A stretch of 64,000 bases of DNA from DATKCT01 sp035513055 (GCA_035513055.1 DATKCT010000063.1:1-64000); one strand, 5' to 3'; counted from the first letter of the stretch, positions 49,591 to 58,792 are shown. Program-made: numbers and translations. Notes: generated from the sequence alone by a model not told the origin.

Positions 49591-50259
49591 ATGAGTGAAG
49601 CCAGTTCCCGCATAGTGGTTCCGTCGCTCTTGGCTGCGGATCACGGCCGTCTTGGCGAGGAAGCGGTGCGGGCGTTGGAGGCTGGGGCAGATTGGCTGCA
49701 CGTCGACGTGATGGACGGCCATTTCGTGGACAATCTTTCTTTTGGGCCAGGGATCGTCCGGGGAGTGGCGAAGGCGGCGGGGGCGGCGTATCTGGACGTG
49801 CATTTGATGATGGTGCGGCCCGACCGCTATTGGCCGGCTTTTGCCGAGGCGGGGGCGGGCGGAATCACGGTGCACGTGGAGGCGGAGCACGACGCGGCGG
49901 AGACGCTGCGAGCGATTCGCGGGAGTGGATGCCGGACGGGGCTGGCCCTGCGGCCTGCGACGCCTTTCCGGGCGGCGGAACCCTTTTTGGCGGAGATAGA
50001 CTTATTGTTGGTGATGACGGTGGAACCGGGTTTTGGAGGGCAGGCTTTTCTGCTGGAGATGCTTCCGAAGATCGCGGCGGCGAAAGCGGCCCGAGAGCGA
50101 CTGGGATTAGGCTATGATATCGAGGTGGATGGGGGAATCGATCAGGCAAGCGCAGCGGAAGCGGCGCGGGCTGGGGCCAATGTGTTGGTGGCGGGTTCCT
50201 CGTTGTTCCAGGCGCCGGATATGGCCGTGGCGATCCGGGAATTGCGGGAGGCGGAATGA
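49591..50259 (+). CDS. rpe: Ribulose-phosphate 3-epimerase
   Basis: A 222-residue TIM-barrel enzyme interconverting ribulose-5-phosphate and xylulose-5-phosphate. Signatures: VPSLLAADHGRLGEEA, HVDVMDGHFVDNLSFG with the metal-binding His-Asp pair, HLMMVRPDRY, LLVMTVEPGFGGQAF and DIEVDGGID. The last Asp supplies the catalytic acid/base. It starts eleven bases from the divergent tadA. The length and motifs are normal. Confidence 0.95.
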   Translation: MSEASSRIVVPSLLAADHGRLGEEAVRALEAGADWLHVDVMDGHFVDNLSFGPGIVRGVAKAAGAAYLDVHLMMVRPDRYWPAFAEAGAGGITVHVEAEHDAAETLRAIRGSGCRTGLALRPATPFRAAEPFLAEIDLLLVMTVEPGFGGQAFLLEMLPKIAAAKAARERLGLGYDIEVDGGIDQASAAEAARAGANVLVAGSSLFQAPDMAVAIRELREAE

Positions 50260-50291
50260 TTTGCCCTGCCACGTTCCCTCCGGGCAAGGGC

Positions 50292-50615
50292 TCAGCCTGT
50301 GAAAGAACATCGCGAGGAATACGCGTATCGGAATAAACCTGCCGCAAACAGTGCGATCACAGCGGCGCTGCGCCGGTGACCTCGAAATGGCGCTAACAGG
50401 GCTGCAGCTCCGCCCAACGCGACTGCGTACTGAACCCGGAAATGGGAACACAGATCCGCCAACCAGTGCACACTCCCGAGAAAGCCCACGATGCTCGCAC
50501 AGGCGGTAAGCGTAGCTGCTGAAGTGAGCAGCCCGGCGGGCGAAATGCGCAAGCGAAACACGCTCGATGAAACCTCATTCCGCACGGGCGCGTGTTCAGA
50601 TGCAGGTTCGTTCAC
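50292..50615 (-). pseudogene. Truncated N-terminal remnant of an endonuclease/exonuclease/phosphatase-family membrane protein
   Basis: A 107-codon frame with three hydrophobic segments and the string WLADLCSHFRVQYAVALGG, which I recognise from the membrane N-terminus of EEP-superfamily proteins (usually WWLDL-SHFRVQY). The catalytic nuclease/phosphatase domain that should follow is absent, as the frame ends near the rpe 3' end. It may be a decayed gene or, less likely, a genuine small membrane protein. The GTG giving NEPASEHAPVRNE is taken as start. Confidence 0.45.
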
Positions 50616-50694
50616 GGCTCGGGCTCGCTGATGGGAAATGCGATCGAATACGGTTCGTGGCAATTGATTAGCGTGCTCGCCGGACGAATTGTCT

Positions 50695-50795
50695 CGGGCT
50701 TTCAGCCCTCAAGATGAACGGATTACGAAACCCCGGGGCGTTGCCCCGGGCTGGAGTATATCGCGCCTTTGGCGCTTTCTACGGGCTGAAAGCCC
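50695..50795. repeat. REP-like cluster of nested hairpins
   Basis: Three palindromes occur within 101 bases: GGGCTTTCAGCCC at the left end matched by GGGCTGAAAGCCC at the right end, CCCCGGGGC/GCCCCGGG in the middle (50731-50750), and GCGCC/GGCGC (50763-50775). The ends are also complementary to each other, so the whole can fold as one structure. The arrangement resembles dispersed non-coding palindromic elements of PVC and other genomes, some mobilised by REP-associated transposases. Confidence 0.6.
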
Positions 50796-50921
50796 TGCAC
50801 ACAAGCCAGAGTGTGGCACGTTTTGACCCGTCGCTATGCTCGCCGGCCCCGGCGGACCCTCGAGGCCGTACCGGCTTGAATAGCGGTCGACGAATTAGCG
50901 TTCCGCGCTTAGCTTCGAGCC

Positions 50922-51503
50922 ATGAACCCCGCGCGCAACCCGCCCCAAAGGGAGTGGACGGAGTCCGGCCTGCAGGCGCTTCCCGATGACGGGTTCATTC
51001 ACGAGTTGGTCAACGGCGAGCTGATCATGAGGCCGAAGAACAATTTCTTTCACGGCTGGATTTGCACCCGCTTGAGCGCCGTGTTGACCCAGTTTGCCGC
51101 GGAGCACCGGCTCGGCGTGGTGCTCGACTCCAGCACAGGCTTCTGGATGCAGAACCGCAATTGCCGCGCTCCCGATCTGTCGTTCGTCTCCAAGGCCCAC
51201 CTGCGCGAATTGAACTTCTCGCTACGTTCCAACACGTTCTTTCCCGGAGCGCCTGACTTGGCGGTGGAAATCCTCTCGCCGCACAACACGCGCGCTGAGA
51301 TGGACGACCGCTTGCGCGATTTCTTCGCCAGCGGAGCCCGGCTCGTCTGGGTCATCAACCCGGAAACAGAGAGCGTGGAAATCTGCCGCTCCCTATCCGC
51401 CCGGCAACTCACTGCCAGCGGCGGTTTTTTAGATGGTGAGGACGTGCTGCCCGGTTTCCGCTTCGCCATCGTCGATTTGTTCCGGGAGATGGATTGGGAG
51501 TGA
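50922..51503 (+). CDS. Uma2 family (DUF820) nuclease-fold protein
   Basis: A 193-residue Uma2 protein with the PD-(D/E)xK-like fold. Marks are FIHELVNGELIMRP near the start, CRAPDLSFVSK with the acidic residue, DLAVEILSPHNT and ARLVWVINPETES. These supply the Asp/Glu/Lys metal-site pattern of restriction-like enzymes. Family members multiply in cyanobacteria and PVC genomes and their physiological role is uncertain. The gene is alone, next to the palindromic repeat, in a patch of broken genes. Confidence 0.85.
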   Translation: MNPARNPPQREWTESGLQALPDDGFIHELVNGELIMRPKNNFFHGWICTRLSAVLTQFAAEHRLGVVLDSSTGFWMQNRNCRAPDLSFVSKAHLRELNFSLRSNTFFPGAPDLAVEILSPHNTRAEMDDRLRDFFASGARLVWVINPETESVEICRSLSARQLTASGGFLDGEDVLPGFRFAIVDLFREMDWE

Positions 51504-51757
51504 TTTCTCGCGGGTACCCGCTCCGCGTAAAGGACTGCGCGATGGCTTTGGTCAGCAACACCTAGGCCATCGACGCTGAGCGTGGGCAGTGACTGGCCCG
51601 GAGAAAGTTGGCTCCGGCCCTAACCCCTCGCTCACACGGCGATGGGAGACCATCCGCTACACGCCTCGGCTCAGGCGGTTCTCGGATATCAAATTCCACA
51701 CCAGACGGCGATGTTCGAATTCCGTTCGCGTGTAAAGCTGCGCCTCTATTCTGGACA

Positions 51758-52153
51758 TCACCAAGCGCCTTCCTCCATAAGCGACTGGCGAACCAGTACA
51801 GCGTCCATGCGGTTCATTTGAAGGAGATGAATTGTGACGCGACCGATCGGCGTAAGACCAATCACCCTGGGACCGTCCCAGACGAAATGCTCGTGCCATA
51901 CATGGCGTCTTGGATGAAACAACCTCACCATTTCTCCGGTCGCAGGGTCGAGGCTCGAGAGGTTTGGTCCTTTCTGCTTGTTGCAGCGCAAGCACGACAG
52001 CGCCAGGTTCTCCGTTGAAGTCGGGCCGCCGTGCTGTTCGGGAATGATGTGGTCTATCTGGAATCTCAGTTGGGCATACTCTTCCGGGAACTGGCAGTAC
52101 TCGCATCGGCTCTTTGCGCGTCACCGGATCTCGTCCCTAAGGCGACGATCCAT
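51758..52153 (-). pseudogene. HNH endonuclease interrupted by an in-frame TGA
   Basis: The 131-codon reading frame starts at the ATG giving MDRRLRDEIR, meets TGA at codon 11, then continues RAKSRCEYCQFPEEY, FQIDHIIPEQHGGP, NLALSCLRCNKQKGPN and a family-typical C-terminus (SLDPATGEMVRLFHPRR). The HNH core residues (DH, H-GG, N, and CxxC pairs) are intact, so only the stop and lack of a later start damage the gene. It follows an 94-residue partner by five bases, a pairing I recognise in other genomes. Read-through or a very recent mutation cannot be separated here. Confidence 0.7.
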
Positions 52154-52158
52154 GCCCG

Positions 52159-52443
52159 TCAACCGGTCAAGCCGGCGCGTTTCAGGGACACGCGGGCCTT
52201 CGACTTGAGGAAGTCCAGGGCACTGCCTACTGCTAGATAGTCGTCCAGTTCGCGCTCCTGTTCTGCCGTGAGTGTTCCGGCGCGTGCCTGAGCAGCTAGC
52301 TCGTCCGCGCGATCGAGATCGGCTGGCGACAGATCAAGCCGCAGGATCGCTCGCGCCTCCTCCGGCGCTAGGTCACCCGACTCCGGTTTGATCGCGCGCT
52401 TCCAAATCGCGACCGCGGAATGCTCAGTTGGTGAGATACCCAT
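52159..52443 (-). CDS. Hypothetical partner protein of the HNH endonuclease
   Basis: A 94-residue acidic helical protein: AVAIWKRAIKPESGDLAPEE, a helix with the AR-x-x-LRLDLSPAD-like segment, ELAAQARAGTLTAEQERELD and SKARVSLKRAGL at the end. Proteins of this pattern commonly precede HNH nucleases in cyanobacterial, planctomycete and verrucomicrobial genomes. Its role, perhaps as antitoxin or inhibitor, is unproved. An ATG ten codons upstream is an alternative start. Confidence 0.65.
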   Translation of the reverse strand: MGISPTEHSAVAIWKRAIKPESGDLAPEEARAILRLDLSPADLDRADELAAQARAGTLTAEQERELDDYLAVGSALDFLKSKARVSLKRAGLTG

Positions 52444-52756
52444 GCTCACTGAATAGTCCCACGAGCCAGGCATTTCAAGGGCGAGAACTCCCGATCACGG
52501 GGGCGGGGGAGGGGAGAAGACTTTTCTTTGATCCGCTTTCCAGCCTCTCCCATCAACAGGCCACATTCTACTCCTCTAACGCCTCAAGCGCAGCCGTCAG
52601 CAGCTCATAAAGGCGGAATTGCTCTTCACAGTCGATCACCCAATCTCGCCCCGGACCGGCGGCATCGGGCTCTCCTCGCACCCACCCGCCACGGCCGCCA
52701 CAGGCCGGCGGCCCATGAAATACGTCTCGATCGTTCCGGATCTCTGGTTGGGGCGG
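52444..52756. other. Intergenic segment upstream of the HNH pair and downstream of the MFS gene
   Basis: A short minus-strand frame near 52639-52568 (DCEEQFRLYELLTAALEALEE) is protein-like but lacks a supported start, so it is not annotated. Nothing else is recognised. Confidence 0.3.
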
Positions 52757-54403
52757 TCAGGCTTCGCCGGGACCGGGCAGACCGCCGGTGAATTTGGCGT
52801 CTTCGGCGGCGTGTCCCGCCAGCACTTCCGCTTTGTAGCCGCCTCTGGTTTTGAAGTAGAAGATGAGACTCAGGTAGACGAGCAGCATGACGAGTGGAAA
52901 GATGGTGACTTTGGCGAGGGCCCGTTGTTTGGCCACGGCCGACAAGTCATTGACCTCCGTTTTCTGTTCCTCGGGCAGCGTCGCCACTTTTGCCTCGTCG
53001 ACACCGGAGTAGCCGCCCAGGAAGTAGGTGTTCTGGGTGGAAATCGTTTCGTAGACGCCGGGCAAGCTTTCCTGAAGGGAGTTCTGCACGGATTTCTCCT
53101 GCATAGCTCCGATGAGGGGTCCGCCGATTATGCCGACAGTCAGCATGCCGATTCCGGCGATGGCGTTGAGGGTGAGGGCGCCGCCTTTGGGGAATTGTTC
53201 GGACACGACGCCGAGCATGGTTGGCCAGAAGAAAGTCTTGCCGACTCCGTAGAGAGTGGCGGCGGCGAAAATGAAGAAGAGGCCATAGGCTCGGGAGAGG
53301 GCGAGAAGCCCGAAGAGCGCCAAGGCCGAGCTGACGGCGAGCAATCCGAGAGGGCTGAGCTTGTGCACGATGGGACCGGCGAAGAAGCGCAGAACCATCA
53401 TGATCACCGCGGTGTAGACGACGACCCAAAGCGGGTTCTGGCCGGCTTCCTTGAGCGGTCCTTCCATGATGCCGGTGATGGCGCCGTCGGTTCCGAGTTC
53501 CGTGGTGGCGAGCGGCATCATGACCAGGCAAAGCAGGATAAGCATGGGGCGTCCGAGAGAGCGGCAGTAGATGCCGTAGGCCACCACGGTGGCGATGATG
53601 AGGGTCCAGACCACCCACGTCTTCCATTCGAACACAAGACCGAGTTGTTTGACTATAAGGAACGTGGCAATCGCGGCGCCGAGGACGCCGAATTCGGCCA
53701 GCATTTCCCGGTAACTGGCGCCGCCGGCCACGCGCTCATTGAGGGGAAACTTGGCCCGGATGAGCATGACCAGATAAATCAAGGCGGGGAGGGCGATGAC
53801 GTAGACGAGGATCCGCCAGTCCTGAGCGACCTGGGTTCCGAGGACGATGGTAATGACTCCACCCAGGAAAAGGCCTCCGGGCCACCCGGCGTGGAGGATA
53901 TTGAGCCATTTGGTCTTTTCTCTGCGAAAGAGAGTGGCGACGACAGGGTTGATGAACGATTCGACGGTGCCGTTGCCCAGGCCGAGGATAATCGAGCCCC
54001 AGGTGAGGTATTTGAGGCCTTCGGCTCGAGCGGCGTCGAGGGCGGCGCCTTCGAGTATTCCGGTGCTGGGATGAATCAAACCATAGGCCTTCAATGCCAT
54101 GAAGGCGTAAGCGGCGTAGCACAGGAAACTGAAGATCATCGCCACGCGGTAACCGATCTTGTCGATGATCAGGCTGAAGAGAATGATGGAAATGGCGAAA
54201 GGCCAAATGCCCGCTCCGAACAGAACCTGGGCCTGGACTTTATCGAGGGCGAACTCTTGGGGCCATAAGTTGGGCGTATTGACGAGGAAAGTCCGGGTGA
54301 TGAAAGCGAAAGCGGTGGCGATCAGGGCGATGAAACAGCCCCAGAACAAAAACTTGTCCTGCTTGGAATGGGAGTCGGATTGGGCAGTGGCAGTGGCGCT
54401 CAT
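52757..54403 (-). CDS. MFS sugar/solute transporter
   Basis: A 548-residue MFS protein with about twelve membrane helices and an unusual hydrophilic insertion of about 60 residues between the last two helices (near QNTYFLGGYSGVDEAKV). The first half has FAFITRTFLVNTPNLW and GYRVAMIFSFLCY; the second half has the KTFFWPTMLGVVSEQFPKGG loop, which recurs in planctomycete and verrucomicrobial FucP-like transporters. A substrate cannot be assigned. It is transcribed away from the DUF423 gene. Confidence 0.87.
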   Translation of the reverse strand: MSATATAQSDSHSKQDKFLFWGCFIALIATAFAFITRTFLVNTPNLWPQEFALDKVQAQVLFGAGIWPFAISIILFSLIIDKIGYRVAMIFSFLCYAAYAFMALKAYGLIHPSTGILEGAALDAARAEGLKYLTWGSIILGLGNGTVESFINPVVATLFRREKTKWLNILHAGWPGGLFLGGVITIVLGTQVAQDWRILVYVIALPALIYLVMLIRAKFPLNERVAGGASYREMLAEFGVLGAAIATFLIVKQLGLVFEWKTWVVWTLIIATVVAYGIYCRSLGRPMLILLCLVMMPLATTELGTDGAITGIMEGPLKEAGQNPLWVVVYTAVIMMVLRFFAGPIVHKLSPLGLLAVSSALALFGLLALSRAYGLFFIFAAATLYGVGKTFFWPTMLGVVSEQFPKGGALTLNAIAGIGMLTVGIIGGPLIGAMQEKSVQNSLQESLPGVYETISTQNTYFLGGYSGVDEAKVATLPEEQKTEVNDLSAVAKQRALAKVTIFPLVMLLVYLSLIFYFKTRGGYKAEVLAGHAAEDAKFTGGLPGPGEA

Positions 54404-54542
54404 GCGTGGGTGGGGGGTTGGAGCCGAAAGAGACCTTGGTTGACGGGCAAAATTCTCTGCGATGGGAGGGTTTACGGGAATTCCAGGTCCGGGCGAAAAA
54501 GGGGGTCCTCCCGGGCAGGGGAGTGCTGTATCATGATTGGGT

Positions 54543-54941
54543 ATGGAGGCGAAAGGATTTTTTTCCTGTTGGGCGGGGCTGTTTGCCTTCGCTGGGGTCG
54601 CACTGGGAGCCTTTGGCGCTCATGCACTTAAGGAAAATCTCGAAGCCGCGGGATCAGTGGAGACTTGGAGGACGGCCGTGTTTTACCAATTGATCCACGC
54701 GGTGGCGCTGCTGGCCTGGGACGGGCGGCGGGACCTTCCCCGGGGCGCAGGGTGGTGTCTCGTGGCGGGGGTGATTCTGTTCAGCGGCAGCCTTTATTGC
54801 CTTTCGTTGGGCATCTTGCGGCCGGTGATGGGTCCCCTCACGCCGGTGGGAGGCTTGCTGCTGTTGGCCGGTTGGGTCTGGATGACGGTGCGTGTGTGGC
54901 GGGGCGTTGGGAAAGGGGATGCGTTCAAGCGAGTCTTGTGA
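54543..54941 (+). CDS. DUF423 family membrane protein (YgdD-like)
   Basis: A 132-residue protein with four hydrophobic segments. It begins MEAKGFFSCWAGLFAFAGVA and has the family string GALGAHALKEN-like AFGAHALKENLEAAGSVETW, then FYQLIHAVALL and GSLYCLSLG, ending TPVGGLLLLAGW. DUF423/YgdD proteins are small inner-membrane proteins of unknown function. A TTG two codons upstream is an alternative start. The stop is followed after twelve bases by the next gene, so it may be co-transcribed with the MoxR operon. Confidence 0.9.
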   Translation: MEAKGFFSCWAGLFAFAGVALGAFGAHALKENLEAAGSVETWRTAVFYQLIHAVALLAWDGRRDLPRGAGWCLVAGVILFSGSLYCLSLGILRPVMGPLTPVGGLLLLAGWVWMTVRVWRGVGKGDAFKRVL

Positions 54942-54953
54942 TTGGGTGCGGAG

Positions 54954-56813
54954 ATGCACAATTCTCCGGGCTCTGCGGAGGAAGTGGATTCCGCAACTGG
55001 CCGGGTTGCGGTCTCCTGGGACGGTCTGGCGCGCCGGGCGGGCCGGCGTCTGGTTTTGATTGCTTGGTTCAGGGAGTGCCGGCGCTGGTTGATTTGGGCG
55101 GCGATTGCCGCGGGCGGCACAGCCCTTGCGGCCGGCTGGCTGGGAGGGGGTTTGGCAGCACGGCTGGCCTGGGCAGGGTTGGTTATGGGTGGGACGGCGG
55201 CGGGGCTGCTTCTGGCGGCGGCGTTGCGCCGTCCCGGACCCGCGCGGGCCCTGGCGGCATGGGACCGGGCGGCGAACGGGCGCGGTCTGCTGCTCTCGGC
55301 TTGGTCGTTCGCAGGGAGGAATCCCGCTGGGGCTGGAGTTGCCGGGGAGGCATTGCACCTGCGACGGGCGGAGGCGGCGGCGCCGGAGGCTGTGCGTTCG
55401 TTGCCGCGGATTTTGCCCCTGCCGCGGCCGGGCTGGAGGCTGCTGTGGCTCGCCGCGCTGGTTGCCGGCGCGGCGGTTCCGTTTTCGCGCTCAGGGAGTT
55501 CGGATCCGGACGACCGCGCCTTGGGCGAGGGAACGGCGGAGGCGGCGCTGCGGGAAGGGATGCGCTTGGAGATGGCGGCGGAAGTGCTGGAGGCGATCGA
55601 GGAAGAGCCCGATCCCGGGGCGGAAGAGGCGCGGCGCCGGGCGGCGCAAGAGCTGGCGGGAGCGGTGAAAACTCTCGAAAACGCGGAAGGGAAAACGGCG
55701 CGCGCTTTGTTGTCGGAACTGGAGGCGCGCGCCGGAGCGCTCGAGGAATTGGCGCGTGGATTGGCGGACAACACCGCCTGGTTATCGCCTGAGGTCGTGG
55801 CCGAACTGCGGCGGCATGTCGATACCGGGGATTTGGCCGACGCTATCGACGCGAAGAGGGCAGAACCGGCTGCAGAAGAAAGCGAGCGGCTCGCCACAGG
55901 GCTGGATGCCGGCGCCGGCACGGAGAGCGGAGGACTCCCGGGCCGGTTGGGAGACGCGCTGCGGACGAGTTTGGCGCGGGCTGTTCCCGAGGATCGCGAG
56001 CGCATGGTGGGCCAGCATTTGTTCAGTGCGGAATCGAAACTGGCAGCGCTGCGGGTCCGCGAGGCGGCGGGAGAGTTTCGGGCGCTGGCGGACGCATTTC
56101 GGCGTTTGGCAAAGCGCTTGGAAGGGCGCAAACGCATGGAGGATTTGGCAGAAGCGGTGCGCGAAGCGGGCAGCGCTGTGGCCGGACCGGATGGAGCGGT
56201 CGGCCCCCTGCAAACCACGGAAGCACCGGCTGCGGGGAGCGAAGGCGCCGGGGAGAGCGGGGCAGGTCAAGGGCTGGCCGAAGGCGAAGCGCAGCCGGGG
56301 CTCTCGGTGCTTCCTGCCCCGGGCCCCGAAGACGAGGGCCGGCCGCTGCGCCTGGGTAGCGGCGCGCGCAGCACGGACGAGGGGGAATTGTCGCCGGGAA
56401 GCGAAAAGGCCTTTGTGTTTGGTGAGGATGACGAGGAAGGCGAGCTGGGCGCGCCAGACGGCATGCTGCTGGCGCCCATACCTGGCGCCGCCTTGTCTTC
56501 AGGCTCAGGGACGACTCCGGGTTCCGCTGCGAACCCGCCCGATCCGAATGCGAGTTCCGCCTCTGTAGCGGAGGCCGCACAGACAGCCGTGGTCGACGTC
56601 GAGGAAAGCGGCTCCGGCGGCTCGAAGACGCGGAAGGTGGCGGGCAATTCGGAGGCGGGAGGAGAATCAGGACCGGCTCCGGCATTATCGGGGCGGGCAT
56701 TTCTCACCGTCGAGGAAGCGGCGCTCGACGATTTGCCCGTGCCGGCGGGGCGGAGGACGGAGATCCGGCTGTATTTTGAGGAGTTGAAACGGCGGCTGGA
56801 CGGCGGGCAGTGA
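54954..56813 (+). CDS. Large membrane protein with coiled-coil and low-complexity periplasmic region (MoxR operon)
   Basis: A 619-residue protein with three hydrophobic segments in the first 180 residues (WLIWAAIAAGGTALAAGWLG, RLAWAGLVMGGTAAGLLLAA and WLLWLAALVAGAAVPF-like), a long Ala/Glu/Arg helical region (about 190-440, coiled-coil-like), and a Ser/Gly/Glu-rich tail. I do not recognise a family. In PVC and Bacteroidetes genomes the first gene of MoxR/DUF58/vWA clusters often encodes a similar membrane protein. Codon usage and GC match the following genes, and its stop overlaps the MoxR frame. Confidence 0.65.
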   Translation: MHNSPGSAEEVDSATGRVAVSWDGLARRAGRRLVLIAWFRECRRWLIWAAIAAGGTALAAGWLGGGLAARLAWAGLVMGGTAAGLLLAAALRRPGPARALAAWDRAANGRGLLLSAWSFAGRNPAGAGVAGEALHLRRAEAAAPEAVRSLPRILPLPRPGWRLLWLAALVAGAAVPFSRSGSSDPDDRALGEGTAEAALREGMRLEMAAEVLEAIEEEPDPGAEEARRRAAQELAGAVKTLENAEGKTARALLSELEARAGALEELARGLADNTAWLSPEVVAELRRHVDTGDLADAIDAKRAEPAAEESERLATGLDAGAGTESGGLPGRLGDALRTSLARAVPEDRERMVGQHLFSAESKLAALRVREAAGEFRALADAFRRLAKRLEGRKRMEDLAEAVREAGSAVAGPDGAVGPLQTTEAPAAGSEGAGESGAGQGLAEGEAQPGLSVLPAPGPEDEGRPLRLGSGARSTDEGELSPGSEKAFVFGEDDEEGELGAPDGMLLAPIPGAALSSGSGTTPGSAANPPDPNASSASVAEAAQTAVVDVEESGSGGSKTRKVAGNSEAGGESGPAPALSGRAFLTVEEAALDDLPVPAGRRTEIRLYFEELKRRLDGGQ

Positions 56814-56851
56814 TGCCGCAGAGTGGGAGCGCGCGCTGCGGCGCCCGGTTT

Positions 56852-57871
56852 ATGGAAGAGAAAGCGATCGAAGACCAGTTTGCGGAGTTCGCCGAAGGAT
56901 TTCAACGTCTGAAGAAGGAGATTCAGAAGGCCATTGTCGGCTACGACGATCTCATCACCGACGTTTTGACGGCGATGTTTTGTCAGGGTCACGTGCTGTT
57001 GGAGGGCGTGCCTGGGCTGGGCAAGACCTACTTGGTGCAGGTGGTTTCCCGGGTCATGGGTCTGGAACCGGGTCGCGTGCAATGCACGCCGGATCTCATG
57101 CCTGCAGACATTCTCGGGACCCAAATCGTCAATGAGGATGAGCACGGGAGAAAGATTTTTCATTTCGAGAAGGGCCCGGTGTTTCGCAACCTGCTTTTGG
57201 TGGATGAGATCAATCGGGCCACGCCGAAGACGCAGGCGGCCTTGCTGGAGGTGATGCAGGAGTGCGCGGTGACCTCGGGAGGGCAGACCTACCGGCTGCC
57301 GAGCCCTTTCTTTGTGTTGGCGACGCAGAACCCGATGGAGATGGAAGGGACCTACCCGTTGCCGGAGGCACAGTTAGACCGCTTTTTGTTCAAGGTGCGG
57401 GCTCTGTTTCCGGATCGTGAAGCGCTGGTCGAGATTTCCCGGCGCACGACCGGTCCGGCGCAAGCGAATTTGGAAACGGTGTTGACGTCGGAGGAGGTGC
57501 TGCGTTTTCAACGCATCGTGAGCGAGGTGGGGGTGGCGGATCCGGTGGCGGCGTATGGAGCCGACCTGGTGTTGGCCACCCATCCTCACAAAGGGCAGGA
57601 GGCAACGGATTTGCGGCGGTATGTGGCCTACGGCGCCAGTCCCCGTGGACTTCAGGCTTTGGTGCGGGGGGGCAAGGTCCGGGCGCTCTTGGACGGACGC
57701 GCCGCGGTCGCTTTCGAAGACTTGCGCGACGTGGCGCTGGCGGCGTTGCGGCATCGGGTGATTCTCAACTTCGAAGGGGAAGCCGAAGGGATCGACGTGG
57801 ACACACTCTTGCGTGGGCTGATAGACCGGACCCCGGAAGCGGGGGACGGACGCCTCTACCGGATATCGTGA
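56852..57871 (+). CDS. MoxR family AAA+ ATPase
   Basis: A 339-residue MoxR ATPase: Walker A GVPGLGKTY, Walker B LLVDEINRATPKTQAALLEV, sensor 1 FFVLATQNPMEMEG and the arginine-finger region. MoxR proteins remodel or insert metal cofactors into vWA-domain partners. The same operon supplies DUF58 and two vWA proteins. I choose the ATG of MEEKAIEDQFAEFAEG; an earlier ATG overlapping the previous stop would add 13 residues with no family match. Its stop overlaps the DUF58 ATG. Confidence 0.94.
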   Translation: MEEKAIEDQFAEFAEGFQRLKKEIQKAIVGYDDLITDVLTAMFCQGHVLLEGVPGLGKTYLVQVVSRVMGLEPGRVQCTPDLMPADILGTQIVNEDEHGRKIFHFEKGPVFRNLLLVDEINRATPKTQAALLEVMQECAVTSGGQTYRLPSPFFVLATQNPMEMEGTYPLPEAQLDRFLFKVRALFPDREALVEISRRTTGPAQANLETVLTSEEVLRFQRIVSEVGVADPVAAYGADLVLATHPHKGQEATDLRRYVAYGASPRGLQALVRGGKVRALLDGRAAVAFEDLRDVALAALRHRVILNFEGEAEGIDVDTLLRGLIDRTPEAGDGRLYRIS

Positions 57872-58779
57872 TGGCCGGCTCCGACGACGGGGAAACGCTA
57901 TTCGATCCCGCCTTCTTGCGGAAGCTCCGGACGTTTCATTTGCGGCTCCGGCGAAGGCGAGCCCTCCAGCGCAGGGGCCAGCAGTCGACTCCCGCGACTG
58001 GATATACGCGGGAATTCCGGGACTACCGTTCCTACACGGCGAAAGACGATTACCGGGCCGTGGACTGGACCCTTTACGCTCGCCTGGGCAGGCTTTACAT
58101 CCGGCTCTATGAGGAAGTGCAGGAGCTGCATGTGCATGTTCTGGTGGATCGCAGCGGTTCCATGGCGCGTCCCTATCCTGAGAAACGGTTGGCCGCGTTG
58201 CGGCTGGCGGCGGGGCTGGCCTACCTGGGACTCGCGGGACGCCATCGCGTTTCCCTTTATGGCTTGGGAGACCGGGTGGAAGGGCTGACGCGTCCTCTGG
58301 AAGGGCTGGGCTCGCTACGCGTGGTCTTGGACGCCCTGAGCGGCTTGGAGTTTGGAGGGCAGACCGACTTGCCGGGCGCGTTCAGCCGTTTCCGGCCGCC
58401 GCGGGCGCGTTACGGAATCTTCTTTATCATATCGGATTGCTTTGGACGGGATCCGGCCGGGGCGGATGCGGCTTTGGGCCGAGCTTCGGCGTGGCCGGGA
58501 GAGAAGCATGTGATTCAGATCCACCATGCCGCGGAAGCCTCTCCGGAAGCGGAAGGGGAACTGCTTTTGGCCGACGTGGAAACGGGGGAACGGCGCAGGG
58601 TATGGTTCACCGCAGCGGACCGGGAACGCTACGAACGGCGCTTTGATGTATTTTGTCAGGACTGGCGGCGCGGCTGCGCGATGCGGCAGATGGAACATCT
58701 GGTCTGGCGGGTCGATGAACCGTTCGAGGGATTCTTTCTCAGGCTCTTGGCGCGAGGTTCAACCTTGGTGGAACGGTGA
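57871..58779 (+). CDS. DUF58 protein (MoxR-associated, vWA-like)
   Basis: A 302-residue DUF58 protein. The family core YRSYTAKDDYRAVDWTLYAR and a vWA-like strand LVDRSGSMARP with the DxSxS motif are present, then FFIISDCFGRDPAGAD. DUF58 proteins are the standard companions of MoxR ATPases. The ATG overlaps the MoxR stop. The function in this lineage is unknown. No membrane helices are evident, so it is probably cytoplasmic or membrane-peripheral. Confidence 0.92.
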   Translation: MAGSDDGETLFDPAFLRKLRTFHLRLRRRRALQRRGQQSTPATGYTREFRDYRSYTAKDDYRAVDWTLYARLGRLYIRLYEEVQELHVHVLVDRSGSMARPYPEKRLAALRLAAGLAYLGLAGRHRVSLYGLGDRVEGLTRPLEGLGSLRVVLDALSGLEFGGQTDLPGAFSRFRPPRARYGIFFIISDCFGRDPAGADAALGRASAWPGEKHVIQIHHAAEASPEAEGELLLADVETGERRRVWFTAADRERYERRFDVFCQDWRRGCAMRQMEHLVWRVDEPFEGFFLRLLARGSTLVER

Positions 58780-58792
58780 TGAGGGCGGTGCG

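Noticed and set aside
52568..52639. Short minus-strand peptide DCEEQFRLYELLTAALEALEE
   Set aside because: Protein-like but lacks a supported start and family context; too short to claim.
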